Origin: Syntrophobacterales bacterium
Lineage (GTDB): Bacteria; Desulfobacterota; Syntrophorhabdia; Syntrophorhabdales; Syntrophorhabdaceae
Direction: 5' to 3'
Length of the DNA stretch: 64,000 bases
NCBI GenBank assembly: GCA_031274925.1
Contig: JAISPL010000030.1
Span: 33,306-97,305 of the forward strand
Shown here: one piece after another, positions 48,303-57,569 of the stretch
How the letters are laid out: each line of letters begins with the position of its first letter
Position numbering within the stretch: position 1 is the first letter of the stretch
Made by a program: the position numbers and the translations under genes
Notes under the pieces: model-generated
Seen by the model: only the letters and a program-made list of their open reading frames with translations
Told to the model about the DNA's origin: nothing
Databases searched by the model: none

Positions 48303-48987
48303 ATCTGGCGTTTTTTTGAATTTACCTGTTATACGGCGGTACAAAATAACAATGAAAATTCTTACAGAGTCAAAGAGATAATCATAAAGGCAAGTCAGGG
48401 AGTCGAATCAGCCGCCCTTTCAGTCATACTGGATTCGAGGGGCATTGTACAGATTGCAGGATACGGATCGTGCACTATCTTTTACGCATCTGATGTTGAT
48501 CTCGTTGTCATGGGAACGGGACTCGGCGAAAAATTCGCGAGTCCTGAAAGTCTGAAGGTCAGCCTGCATAATGATTTCTTCCAAAGGGGAACGAGACCGC
48601 CGTCAGGATCGCTTGTACTTCGGTTTTGGCAGCGGGTAACGTGGCGTGGGTGGGTGCTGCTATGTTACCCGGTTTGGATAGTCGGTTGTAAATACATGAT
48701 TACGGGTTGCTTCGCTATGCGTTGCAAACGCTCGTTTGCCAATTGTCTCTGCGTCCTGGTGAGGGCAGCCAAGGGCGGCATGAGAAAAAATATAGTCGGC
48801 CAGGAAGTTTACGTAAGATTTAACGCCCTGTCGTAGATATACCCCTTCCTCTGCTGAAAAGGCTTTTCCGCCAAGATTTCCTCAAGGATCTTCAGGTTCT
48901 ATGGGAGGAGGGCACTTGTTTAGGATGGCGGTGAGAGACGACCGTCTGACGGGTTTCGATTTCCCTCATATCTTCCACCCCTCGTCC
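48303..48987. other. Open frame without start or known family
   Basis: From just after the yihY stop to 48836 one plus-strand frame stays open for 178 codons in the same phase as yihY. The part from about 48380 to 48600 has gene-like codon choice and reads SQGVESAALSVILDSRGIV then VDLVVMGTGLGEKFASPES. After about 48620 it turns into unlikely sequence. No start codon with a ribosome site is present. Probably a decayed gene of a family I do not recognise. Confidence 0.35.
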
Positions 48988-49582
48988 ATGAGAGCGCCTC
49001 ATCTTCTTTATCCTCATATTCTTGGCGGCAGTTAGCTGGACAAAAGACACAGCAGGGAAAAACATAGAGTCACGCCCGCGAGAAGGCGACCTTCGCAGTC
49101 TGCTTGCTTCTTACCTTCCAACGTTGTGTAAGGCGTGATAACAATGGTCACTGCGGGGTATACTGGTGACTCTAAGGGAAAATCCCACCTGCAAAGAGGT
49201 TTCCTCTGGAAGCATGGGTCACGCGGAATAGGTCCAAGTCGTCTACGGTCCGTCGAAGGTGAGCTATTCCAAGCTCATCAATGTCTTCCACAAAATAGAT
49301 CTTCTGACAGAATACAATCAATTTTGTGACTTAGGCAATACAACTCCGCCATTTTTTATCACAAAGAGAGGTAGAAGAGGTTTATTCTCCAGCCCAATAC
49401 TGACCAGGAAATAACGGAACTGTTCAAAGGAAAGACCATTTATGCGGAAATCGCTGCCTCCACCCATGATAACCGACTCATATGATCATAATGATGTAGT
49501 ACGTCATTCTGCTTTGCCGAAGATTACCATCAGAAATATTACAGAAACCACCATCTTGTACAATTTCTATCGTTTCTCATGA
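48988..49582 (+). pseudogene. msrA: Secreted methionine sulfoxide reductase A remnant
   Basis: Pieces read across at least four frame changes: FFILIFLAAVSWTKDTAG (signal-peptide-like), KATFA then GVITMVTAGYTGDSKGK, VSSGSMGHAE, VQVVYGPSKVSYSKLINVF, EITELFKGKTIYAEIA, FAEDYHQKYYRNHHL and LYNFYRFS before a stop at 49580-49582. These are the MsrA blocks in order, with FAEDYHQKYY decisive. The catalytic GCFWC region is destroyed. Reduced oxidised methionine in the envelope when alive. Many lesions: true decay. Confidence 0.8.
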
Positions 49583-49730
49583 GGTAGGGATGAATGCCTC
49601 AAGGGAGTTTTGGTGTAAAGAGAGTAGAAGATATTGAACAATATTTAAATACGAAGGACTGATGCCAATTAGCGAAGCGTCAAAAGACAAACCTCCCCTT
49701 CTGTATTTTCAGATTCTGTCTTGCTATGGC

Positions 49731-49762
49731 AAAGGGGGCTCAGGGTTTTGAACCCCCTTTTT
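49731..49762. terminator. Terminator downstream of the cold-shock gene
   Basis: AAAGGGGG (49731-49738) pairs with CCCCCTTTTT (49753-49762); a nested GGGTT-TTG-AACCC is an alternative. Works on both strands by form; serves the minus-strand csp gene, 15 bases after its stop. Confidence 0.75.
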
Positions 49763-49776
49763 GACTTAATTAAGTA

Positions 49777-49977
49777 TCAGACTTTAGTTACATTCGCGGC
49801 GCTCGGACCTTTCGGGCCGTCGACGACATCAAATTCGACCTTGTCCCCCTCGGAAAGTGTCTTGAAGCCTGTTCCCTTGATCGCTGAAAAGTGGACGAAT
49901 ACATCACCACCTTCATCTTTTGTGATGAAACCGAAACCCTTTGACTCGTTGAACCATTTTACAGTTCCTGTGGCCAT
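49777..49977 (-). CDS. Cold-shock domain protein (CspA family)
   Basis: 66-residue five-stranded RNA and single-strand DNA binding protein that melts RNA structure. RNP1 KGFGFI and RNP2 VFVHF are intact within [18 protein letters not shown]; the end [10 protein letters not shown] matches the family. Very strong ribosome site AAGGAGGCATCATTTT. A leader of about 107 bases lies between its promoter and the ATG, as usual for cold-shock genes with thermosensing leaders. Stands alone with its own terminator. Confidence 0.96.
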   Translation of the reverse strand: MATGTVKWFNESKGFGFITKDEGGDVFVHFSAIKGTGFKTLSEGDKVEFDVVDGPKGPSAANVTKV

Positions 49978-50090
49978 AAAATGATGCCTCCTTATTAGGA
50001 AATATTGAGGAGTACGGAACTGTCTTTTCGAAGTATTACAAAAAATAATTTTTGTGTACTACCAAGAACGTCTCCGAAACTTCCAAATAT

Positions 50091-50119
50091 AGTATCTCAC
50101 ACGTGTTTTGTGAAATCAA
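50091..50119 (-). promoter_or_regulatory. csp promoter
   Basis: On the minus strand TTGATT (50114-50119), 17 bases, GATACT (50091-50096); transcript start near 50084 would give a leader of about 107 bases. Confidence 0.55.
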
Positions 50120-50984
50120 GAAAAGTTTTTCGTGTTTTTTAGGAAATTTTTCGAAACTCAATTGAACTCTATAAGAAGACCAGAGAAGCGAGCAGACACG
50201 CCTTTAAATATTCTTGTCGACCATGTACATCATTCACAGAGACGATATTGCTCCGAGAGCCATTTCTCAGGGTTAATCAACCCGTAGGACACCTCCGGAC
50301 ATATATTTCAGGACATTCCCGATTAACTTTTTTGTATATGAACCGATAAGGCAATTGACGGCAATTTTGAAGACAGACAAATCACGGTAACGCATAACTC
50401 TGTCACAGCGGTTCAAGGCAGTATAAAGACTCCCCGACGAACATTACAGATATGACTTGCCCTGGAAGCCTTATTCCATGATTATAATTCTGCTTGGGAA
50501 ACGTTGTTGGAAAAAGAGCGTGTCCGGCGGCTCGCCTGCATCAGTGCCAGCCTAAACCAGCTCGTAAAATAGGACAAGACTGATCCGCCAAGGAAAGCAC
50601 CGTCTGGTCGCACGCATAAAAGCCTGGTATCTCACCCCGCCGCTCTCTCCTCTTATGGAGAGAGCGGACCATAGCGTTTTGTTTCAAGTCGAATCCGAAG
50701 GTCATGACAGTATCGCGCTTTATCCGGTTCGTACCGGCAAAAAGGAAGACATAGTTATTTCATAAACACTGACACGTACTATACGGCAATAAAAGTAAAG
50801 GTTATATGAAAGTGAGGGAGCATTCATAATATTTGTTTGTAATGCGTATTAAGTCTCCGCCAAATGTCAGGTCCGATCAAAACAATAAACCTGTATAGGA
50901 CCTTGCATATGCCAAGAAACCCAGCGCTACCAACGCCATCCACTCTCCTTTACAATAGCCGCCCGTTATGCTAAACAATTGACT
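50120..50984. other. Gene-free stretch with a hairpin
   Basis: No recognisable gene. Contains an 11-base perfect inverted repeat, CCGCTCTCTCC (50640-50650) and GGAGAGAGCGG (50657-50667), loop TCTTAT, without a T-run. The last 100 bases should contain the promoter of the ttuBA operon. Confidence 0.45.
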
Positions 50985-51173
50985 ATGAAGGTTGAGTATA
51001 ACGGTACGGTCCATGAGCTCGAAAAACCCATGACTATTCTCAAGTTGTTGGAGCAGTTTTCCCTTAACAGAGAGTCTCATCTCGTTGTTGTCAATAACAA
51101 GCTCGTTACCGAGGACTCCCGCTTGGAGAAGGACGACGAAGTGAAACTGATCAGGGTCATATCGGGCGGATGA
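50985..51173 (+). CDS. Ubiquitin-like sulfur carrier (ThiS/MoaD type, TtuB-like)
   Basis: 62 residues, beta-grasp fold: MKVEYNGTVHELEKPMTILK, central VVVNNKLV, ending DEVKLIRVISGG with the obligatory C-terminal Gly-Gly for adenylation and thiocarboxylation. Alone it could be ThiS, MoaD or TtuB; its stop overlaps the start of a TtuA-like gene (ATGA), which points to TtuB, the sulfur donor for 2-thiouridine or 2-thioribothymidine in tRNA. The frame can start at TTG 50979, but the ATG at 50985 is better. No activating E1-like or sulfurtransferase gene is nearby. Confidence 0.82.
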   Translation: MKVEYNGTVHELEKPMTILKLLEQFSLNRESHLVVVNNKLVTEDSRLEKDDEVKLIRVISGG

Positions 51174-52120
51174 AATGCAGAGTGTGCGGGCAGACCGCTA
51201 CTATTAGTCTCAGAGCTTACAATACTGCGCTCTGTGCGGATGATTTCATCACTTTCCTTGAAAAGCGGGTTCGGACCACCATCGAAAAATACCATCTGAT
51301 CGGAGATGAGGACAGACCCATTGTGGCTATCTCCGGGGGTAAGGACAGCCTTTCTCTCTGGTACATGATGAATAGACTTGGATACGCCGCTGATGGTATC
51401 TATGTCGACCTCGGAATAGAAAATTATTCCGATCCTTCCTTGGACAGGATCAGAGCCGTGGCAGACTTACTGAAGCGGAAGGTCTACGTCTTTCCTTTCC
51501 GGCACGTTTTCAATAAAGGGATAGAGGAGTTGGCGCGGATAATCAGAAGAGCCCCCTGTTCCGCATGCGGGATGATTAAGCGGTACATTATGAACAGGGT
51601 GTGCATGGACAAGGGTTACAATACTCTCGTCACGGGTCACAATCTCGACGATGAGGCGGCTGCCCTGTTCGGCAACATCCTTTACTGGAAAGAGGAGTAC
51701 CTCTGGAAGAAAAATGTTGTATTAGAGGGGATAGACGGTCATCTTTCCCGGAAAGTGAAGCCCCTTTTTCTCTGCTCCGAGCGCGAGATGGCAGCCTATG
51801 CGATCATCAATAATATCGACTACATCTATGAGGAGTGTCCCTTTTCGGTAAAGGCAAAATCACTTACCTATAAGGCCATGCTCAACAAACTTGAGGAAAG
51901 ATCGCCGGGCACCAAGCTCCAGTTCATAAAGGGCTACCTCAAGATGGTGAACGAAGGCGAAAGAAAGGAAGGCGGATTTTGTGCAATCTGCGGGTATCCA
52001 GCCAATGGGGGAATGTGCAATTTTTGCAGGATGCTCGAAAAATTCCATATAGAGACTGATGTATCCTTTGAAGAGTATGCCCCGTCCGGCTCTGAAACCA
52101 TGAATGTGGTGGTGACATAA
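51170..52120 (+). CDS. TtuA-family tRNA 2-thiolation enzyme
   Basis: 316 residues, the closest match by motif to TtuA, which thiolates ribothymidine-54 in the tRNA T-loop in thermophiles. N-terminal zinc finger CRVC...LCADD (C3, C6, C22), the usual fourth ligand His at 25 being Asp here. PP-loop SGGKDS at 55-60; iron-sulfur cysteines C130 and C133 in APCSACGMIKRYI, third in YEECPF (C223); GHNLDDEAAALFGN; C-terminal zinc finger FCAICGYPANGGMCNFC. The numbering fits the Thermus enzyme closely. Coupled to the sulfur carrier upstream and 11 bases from the next gene. TtcA or TtuA-like thiolation of another base is the alternative. Confidence 0.82.
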   Translation: MKCRVCGQTATISLRAYNTALCADDFITFLEKRVRTTIEKYHLIGDEDRPIVAISGGKDSLSLWYMMNRLGYAADGIYVDLGIENYSDPSLDRIRAVADLLKRKVYVFPFRHVFNKGIEELARIIRRAPCSACGMIKRYIMNRVCMDKGYNTLVTGHNLDDEAAALFGNILYWKEEYLWKKNVVLEGIDGHLSRKVKPLFLCSEREMAAYAIINNIDYIYEECPFSVKAKSLTYKAMLNKLEERSPGTKLQFIKGYLKMVNEGERKEGGFCAICGYPANGGMCNFCRMLEKFHIETDVSFEEYAPSGSETMNVVVT

Positions 52121-52131
52121 TTTCTCTCAAC

Positions 52132-53502
52132 ATGATAGACCATATTTCTCAACTTATCTTCAATGTCTACGAAGCCTTTACCGTTGCCCTTTTTCTGAAG
52201 GAAAAGGAAATGCTAAAGTGTGCCTCCTCGGTGACCTTTGCGACCAGCTTCAGTAAGAGCAGGGCGATTCCAGTGGAAAGTACGCTGCCAGGGTGGGCTC
52301 TCAAACACAACGAGCCCCTGATTATCCCGAATTTCGACAAGGATGAGGCGACCTTAGGTTATTACGGTGCCAAGGAGAACATCAAATCTTTCATGACCTA
52401 TCCTGTCGAAACGGATGGTGTGATAGTCGTGGACAGCAAAAAAAAGTATGTATTTACGGACAGAGAAAAGAAAATCCTGGGCAGTTTTGCCTCTATAATG
52501 CACAAGGAAATTGAGAGGGAGAAGAGATTTCAGGACATGGAGGACAGGATCGAAGACCTTGCTGCCGAAAAGCGCATCATGGGTATGTTTAGTGACCTCA
52601 ACGCGGCGAAGATTTCGGCCCGCAGCATAATGAGCGAGGCGCTGGCTTTGTCCGGAGCCGATTTCTGTTTCGTGGGGATGGAGAAGGGTGGCCGGATCTT
52701 CATTTATGATGCCTGCGGCATCGCAGCCAAGGAATATGTCAAGAAAGAATGCCCTCTGCGCGAGAGCATTGTGTCCCTCGTGATGGAGGGTGGTGGGGAA
52801 CTACTCCTTCCCCATAATAGCGGATACCTCAGAGAGAAGCCTCTCTTTTTCGCCGGAGAATCGGTAAGGACAAGGCAATTCTTTGGCTTTCCTCTCATGG
52901 TCGAAGACTTTATCGTTGGGGTTATGGGGTTTGGATCTCTATCCGATCTTTCTTTGAAAGAGGGTTCCATCGCCCTCCTGAGAAACGTGTCCTCTCTCTT
53001 GTCCCTGCACTATGCATACCTCTGGATGCGGGACCATCTTGAGAAAGTGAAGGAGGTGGAGCCAGTGACAGGTTCCATTCAGTTTGCTACCTTTCTTGGA
53101 ATTCTGGAGAAGATGATAAAAAAGGGCAACCGATTCTATCTTTTGTCCGTGAAACTTCCCCATCTCCATGTGTATAATAAGAAGATGGGTTTTGATTACA
53201 CGAACGGTGTTCTTGCAAGGGTCGCCAAGGTCATCAAGTACTGCGCGGGAAACAATGCCTTCATCACGAGAAAGGGAGGAGGCGATTTCTACGCCGCAGT
53301 AAGAGGCGGTGATGAGGTGGAGATAAAGAATCTCACGAGGATTCTCAACCATACGATCCGCAAACGTGTTTTTGAAGAGAAAGCATGGGACGTTGATTCA
53401 GCGGTGGAATCGGGCGCTGCCTGTTTTCCTGAAGACGGGACTGAACTCTGGACGCTTATTGAGAAATCGAATATGAGAAGAATTAAGACAGGAGTACACT
53501 AA
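52132..53502 (+). CDS. GAF-domain protein with degenerate GGDEF domain
   Basis: 456 residues, soluble. Two GAF-like sensor units: residues about 1-120 (LFLKEKEMLKCASSVTFAT, LIIPNFDKDEATLGYYG) and 155-300 (ALALSGADFCFVGMEKGG, FFGFPLMVEDFIVGVMGFG), linked by a helical segment EKRFQDMEDRIEDLAAEKR. The C-terminal 150 residues look like a diguanylate cyclase fold whose active loop reads RKGGGDFYA, so GGDEF has become GGGDF. It probably binds a nucleotide or partner without making c-di-GMP. Lies between ttuA and mreB with gaps of 11 and 9 bases, so it is part of that operon. Confidence 0.78.
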   Translation: MIDHISQLIFNVYEAFTVALFLKEKEMLKCASSVTFATSFSKSRAIPVESTLPGWALKHNEPLIIPNFDKDEATLGYYGAKENIKSFMTYPVETDGVIVVDSKKKYVFTDREKKILGSFASIMHKEIEREKRFQDMEDRIEDLAAEKRIMGMFSDLNAAKISARSIMSEALALSGADFCFVGMEKGGRIFIYDACGIAAKEYVKKECPLRESIVSLVMEGGGELLLPHNSGYLREKPLFFAGESVRTRQFFGFPLMVEDFIVGVMGFGSLSDLSLKEGSIALLRNVSSLLSLHYAYLWMRDHLEKVKEVEPVTGSIQFATFLGILEKMIKKGNRFYLLSVKLPHLHVYNKKMGFDYTNGVLARVAKVIKYCAGNNAFITRKGGGDFYAAVRGGDEVEIKNLTRILNHTIRKRVFEEKAWDVDSAVESGAACFPEDGTELWTLIEKSNMRRIKTGVH

Positions 53503-53511
53503 GGAGAGCAT

Positions 53512-54543
53512 ATGGATTTTCTGAAAAAATTGTTTGGATTTTTTTCAACCCATCTTGCCATGGACCTTGGAACAGCAAATACGCTTATATATCTGAAGGA
53601 GGAAGGTATAATCCTAAACCAGCCTTCGGTAGTGGCCATTGATAATTCCAATGGCAAGGTAATTGCGGTAGGCAAGGAAGCAAAAGATTTTATTGGGAGA
53701 ACGCCTCCAAATATCAGCGCCATAAGGCCTCTGAAGGACGGCGTCATTGCGGACTTTGACGTGACCAAAGCCATGATCAAGTATTTCCTTACCATAGCCA
53801 GCAGAGAGAGGAAAATCTCGAAGCCGAAAATGGTGGTCGGTGTACCCTCCGGCATTACTCAGGTTGAAAAAAAAGCGGTTATTGATGCATGTTTTCAGGT
53901 GGGCATTAGGGATGTATTCCTGATTGAGGAACCCATGGCGGCTGCCCTCGGCGCGGGAATGCCAATTGAGCAGCCCAGGGGAAATATGGTTGTTGATATC
54001 GGGGGAGGGACCACCGAGGTCGCCATCATCAGCCTCTCGGCTACTGCATACAGTGAGTCCCTGAGGGTGGCCGGTGATGAACTCGACGAGTCAATAATGC
54101 GTTACCTTCAAAAAAAGCATCAGGTAGCGATAGGGATCATTGCTGCGGAAAAGATGAAAATAGAGTGCGCATCGGCGATGTCCGTCGAAATGCACACAGA
54201 CAGCGTAACGGTAGTGGGAAAAGACCTTTTCAATGGTACACCGAAGAGCACGAAGGTGTCGAAGGAAGAGATCAGGGAGGCGATAGAGGAGCCTATTTCC
54301 GCAATTATTGACTCCGTGAGAAGGGCGCTTGAAAGGCTGCCCCCCGAATTTGTGTCGGATCTTAATGAGTCCGGCATGATTCTGACAGGGGGTGGTGCAA
54401 TGCTTCGAGGTTTGGACAAAAGAATAGAGAGCGAGACCGGCATAAGGGTGTATGTTACTGACGATCCACTCTACTCTGTGGTGCTGGGAGCGGGTCAGGC
54501 CCTCGAAGAGATGCCGAAGTACAAGAAGGTATTTATAAGCTGA
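53512..54543 (+). CDS. mreB: Rod-shape-determining protein MreB
   Basis: Actin-like filament protein that guides lateral wall growth in rod cells. 343 residues. Phosphate-1 motif MDLGTANTLIYLKEEGI, connect and phosphate-2 VVDIGGGTTEVAIISL, adenosine motif ILTGGGAMLRGLDKRI, and the N-terminal amphipathic helix MDFLKKLFGFF that attaches it to the membrane. Ribosome site AAGGAGAGCAT. Unusually it ends an operon led by ttuBA and the GAF protein. mreC and mreD do not follow; a dead radC does. Confidence 0.96.
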   Translation: MDFLKKLFGFFSTHLAMDLGTANTLIYLKEEGIILNQPSVVAIDNSNGKVIAVGKEAKDFIGRTPPNISAIRPLKDGVIADFDVTKAMIKYFLTIASRERKISKPKMVVGVPSGITQVEKKAVIDACFQVGIRDVFLIEEPMAAALGAGMPIEQPRGNMVVDIGGGTTEVAIISLSATAYSESLRVAGDELDESIMRYLQKKHQVAIGIIAAEKMKIECASAMSVEMHTDSVTVVGKDLFNGTPKSTKVSKEEIREAIEEPISAIIDSVRRALERLPPEFVSDLNESGMILTGGGAMLRGLDKRIESETGIRVYVTDDPLYSVVLGAGQALEEMPKYKKVFIS

Positions 54544-54779
54544 AAAGGGCAGCGAATAGCCAATTTCAGGGGTTTTAAGCCTCGTCAGTGAATAGTCCAA
54601 AACTGGAGATGTGGTATTCGAACGGATTCCATGCAGATTCTCACAATTTCGTGTTGCGCTTTTGATTCGCCATTAGCTATTTTAGCTCTTCCGAGAATAG
54701 TCGTCCTCCTCAAACAAACTCTTCTTTGTAAATTCGCGTTTTGCCCTATATATAGATAGGTATCTTATGAAAGACGACA

Positions 54780-55219
54780 CCGATCGAACTTTCCGAGATC
54801 AGGAGCATAGGGATTACTAAAACAGTGCAGGTTAAGACCTGTTTTGAAATCACCAAAAAGCGGGATTCCGAAGAAGATGTGGATATCAACCGGATCACCT
54901 GCCATGGAAACGTTGTGAAAGCGATCCTGGTAACCATAAAAGACAAAACGAAGAAGCGCTTCAGGTTTATCCGTCTCAAGGCTAAGAATAAAATTATCAG
55001 GATCGGCACGATTTCCGCGGGCGCCATGAATGCAAGTCTTGTCCATCCTTAAGCCCTTGCCCACAATCACCCGTCGGGAGGATTGTGAACCGTCCGTAGG
55101 AGACATCCTGGTGGGCGCAGGGACCGATGACGGAAGTCGGCAAAACTATGAGAGTGGAAGCCATAAACCATAGTATCGTCACTGCCAGAGGATATTTCGG
55201 TTTTAAAGAAAAGGGATGA
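54780..55219 (+). pseudogene. radC: RadC-like JAB/MPN protein remnant
   Basis: Plus-strand pieces in order: ELSEIRSIGITKTVQVKTCF (helix-hairpin-helix part), KRFRFIRLKAKNKIIRIGTI and AGAMNASLVHP, then in a shifted frame ALAHNHPSG (the metal motif HxHP...), and MTEVGKTMRVEAINHSIV, ARGYFGFKEKG, stop at 55217-55219. These are the blocks of RadC. An early stop after SLVHP and two frame changes kill it. The N-terminal 80 or so residues are absent. radC is a classic neighbour of mreB in other genomes. Confidence 0.78.
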
Positions 55220-55375
55220 ATTTAGACGTCCCGTCTCTCCTGCCGAAACGGAGGGGGGACAAGCTCCCATTCTTTTTGCCTCTTGCGCCGACAGTTCCAA
55301 AATCGTAAAATATTGAGGCATTGCGGCTTTGGTCCAAGCAGGCGCCATACGTGAGACCAGAAGAAAGGAGAAAAG

Positions 55376-56737
55376 ATGAGCGGAATTTTTGGATTTGCAG
55401 GTAAGGGGAATGCCTTCGTCGAAGTGAGGACGGGTTTGGAGAATCTCTCTCACAGGGGACAGGAGAGTTGGGGCATCGTGTCAGGGCTTAGGGACGGGTC
55501 TTTTTCCGAAACGAGGAGGACCGGTTCAATTTTCCAGATGTCGGCTCATACCAGACTCCATTTTGGCTCCATGGCCATCGGCCATGTACGTTATCCTACG
55601 GCAGGTGAAGCGAGCGAGCGGAATTCACAGCCCATAATCGGGACCTACGGCAAAGAGAAAATTGCGGTTGTCCACAACGGACATGTGCCCAAGTACAAAC
55701 AGTTGATGGAGAAGATAGGCGGTCTTTTCCAAACGGATACTGATACGGAGGTTATACTCCAGATGATCGTCCGGTCGGAAGGCTCGGACCTGCTGGACAA
55801 AACAGTGAAAACTCTGGCCCGTCTCTCCAAAGAGGCGGCCTTTAGTCTCATTATACTCCATCAGGGGAGATTGATAGCTGCCCGTGATCTTTTCGGTATC
55901 TGGCCCCTGGCTATCGGCCGGCGGGGGGAAGAAGGGGATTATGAGTGGGCCATTGCCTCCGAGACCTGTGCTTTTGGCGACCGGTTCGAGTGGATGGGTG
56001 ATGTGGAACCGGGACAGCTCGTGGTATTCGACGGGGAAGATGTGAGAAGTTTCTCTCTTGGCGACCCCACTCCTCGCCCTTGTATCTTGGAATATCTTGA
56101 CTATGCTTCGCCAGCGAGCCAGGTTTTTTCAGAAAATATTTATGAATTTCGCGAAAAAGCAGGAGCCAGGCTGGCAGAGAAAGAGACCGAGAATGCAGAT
56201 ATGATAGTGCCTATTCCAAGGGCGGCCGTACCCGGTGCCCTGGGTTTTCACAGTGTCACCGGTATAAGCTACAAGGAACCCATCAGTACAGTGGGCGAAA
56301 TAGGCCGAATTTTCATTATTTCCAAGGAAAAAGACCGCCTCGAAAAGGTGGAGAAGAAGTTTCAGATCAACAGGAAGATGGTCAGCGGGAAAGATATTAT
56401 TCTCATTGATACGCTCTTGGTGAGAGGTTCGACTGCCATGATCCTGATCCCTAAACTTCGGGAGGCCGGGGCAAGGAAAATCCATTTCCGCATTACTGCG
56501 CCTCCTCCCCGTTTTCCATGTTTCATGGGGATGGCCATGGTCAAGCCGGGAGAGTTGCTCGCCGCAAACAGGACCGATGAGAACCTGAAAAACCTGGTCG
56601 GCGTAGATAGCTTCCGGTACCTGTCGATTGAGGATTTGAAGGGGCTTGCGGGGAGGAATATCTGCGATGCCTGCCTCACGGGCAAATATCCGTTTCCCGT
56701 CCATGGTACCCAGATTTCACGGTCCTCCGGGATTTAG
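55376..56737 (+). CDS. PurF-like amidophosphoribosyltransferase homologue lacking the catalytic Cys
   Basis: 453 residues with an N-terminal Ntn glutaminase-like domain and a C-terminal phosphoribosyltransferase domain, the layout of PurF. It starts MSGIFGF where every active PurF has MCGI: the nucleophile is Ser. Other PurF signatures are also bent: GHVRYPTAG (usually RYSTAG), FGIWPLAIG (usually GIRPL), YASPAS (usually ARPDS), IPRAAVPGALGF, and the PRPP loop IDTLLVRGST (usually DDSIVRGTT). The C-terminal ICDACLTGKYPFPV is kept. An intact, full-length, diverged paralogue; not likely to make phosphoribosylamine from glutamine. Ribosome site GAAGAAAGGAGAAAAG is good. Confidence 0.82.
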   Translation: MSGIFGFAGKGNAFVEVRTGLENLSHRGQESWGIVSGLRDGSFSETRRTGSIFQMSAHTRLHFGSMAIGHVRYPTAGEASERNSQPIIGTYGKEKIAVVHNGHVPKYKQLMEKIGGLFQTDTDTEVILQMIVRSEGSDLLDKTVKTLARLSKEAAFSLIILHQGRLIAARDLFGIWPLAIGRRGEEGDYEWAIASETCAFGDRFEWMGDVEPGQLVVFDGEDVRSFSLGDPTPRPCILEYLDYASPASQVFSENIYEFREKAGARLAEKETENADMIVPIPRAAVPGALGFHSVTGISYKEPISTVGEIGRIFIISKEKDRLEKVEKKFQINRKMVSGKDIILIDTLLVRGSTAMILIPKLREAGARKIHFRITAPPPRFPCFMGMAMVKPGELLAANRTDENLKNLVGVDSFRYLSIEDLKGLAGRNICDACLTGKYPFPVHGTQISRSSGI

Positions 56738-57569
56738 CGGCCTTTTCGTCGGTCCTTCGTGATATCGTGACTACTCACGATATTTTACGTTGTATCCGGT
56801 TCTCGGTCGCATCATGCAGGCAATCAGCCACCATGCTGCAGGATTATGGTCTGAAAGATAAGGTCTCTGCTCCCGCTCCTGTTCCGTTCATAAATGAACT
56901 GACGAATGCTCAAGAGAGAACCAGCAGGACACCCAAAGATGCCGACGACAGCAATGAGTTGGTGCGAAAGACTTTGCCCGCAAGAGATGCCGTATTCAGA
57001 GAAAAGAGGAATCCTAAGGCGGGAGCGCGATATTAAAGCCCGTGGTGGCTTAAAGGTTGGTCAGATTATCATCATTGCCGATTTTCTGCGAATCGGTAAT
57101 CCTGGTCCGAGCAGCTTACCTTGTTGTTATGTTATATGTTCGCCGTCTGGCCCTTGGGATTGAGGCGGGACGTTTTAGAATACTTTCCTTCTTAACCTCT
57201 CATGCAACTGGTATCCTATTTCCTCTTAAAGCGGAGACGGATCGCAATCAGACCACACAAATGTTTTTCTGGCAGTCACTCGTTTGGCCTGACCTTTTCT
57301 ATTACTATTATTGTTACAATAAAAGATAAAATAGAACCAATTTACTATTATTAAAATAAAATATAAGTTTTTTTTATATAAAATTTATAAAAAAGATTAT
57401 TTGACTAAAATTTATATAAATGTTATATTTTAACGATATATTTATCAAATAATAATAAAAATATTAATAAATATTAAAAAAACAAGATATTATTAACTAT
57501 ATAAGTTAATATCATTAAAATATGGATATTGAAGGTATTCTTTTCATTTCAATTTGAGAAAGGAGGTAT
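56738..57569. other. Gene-free stretch ending in extreme A/T
   Basis: The first part has small frames without family resemblance. From about 57300 to 57540 the sequence is almost only A and T, with many A and T runs; likely a curved, melted or silenced region in front of the diheme gene, and its promoter. Confidence 0.5.
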
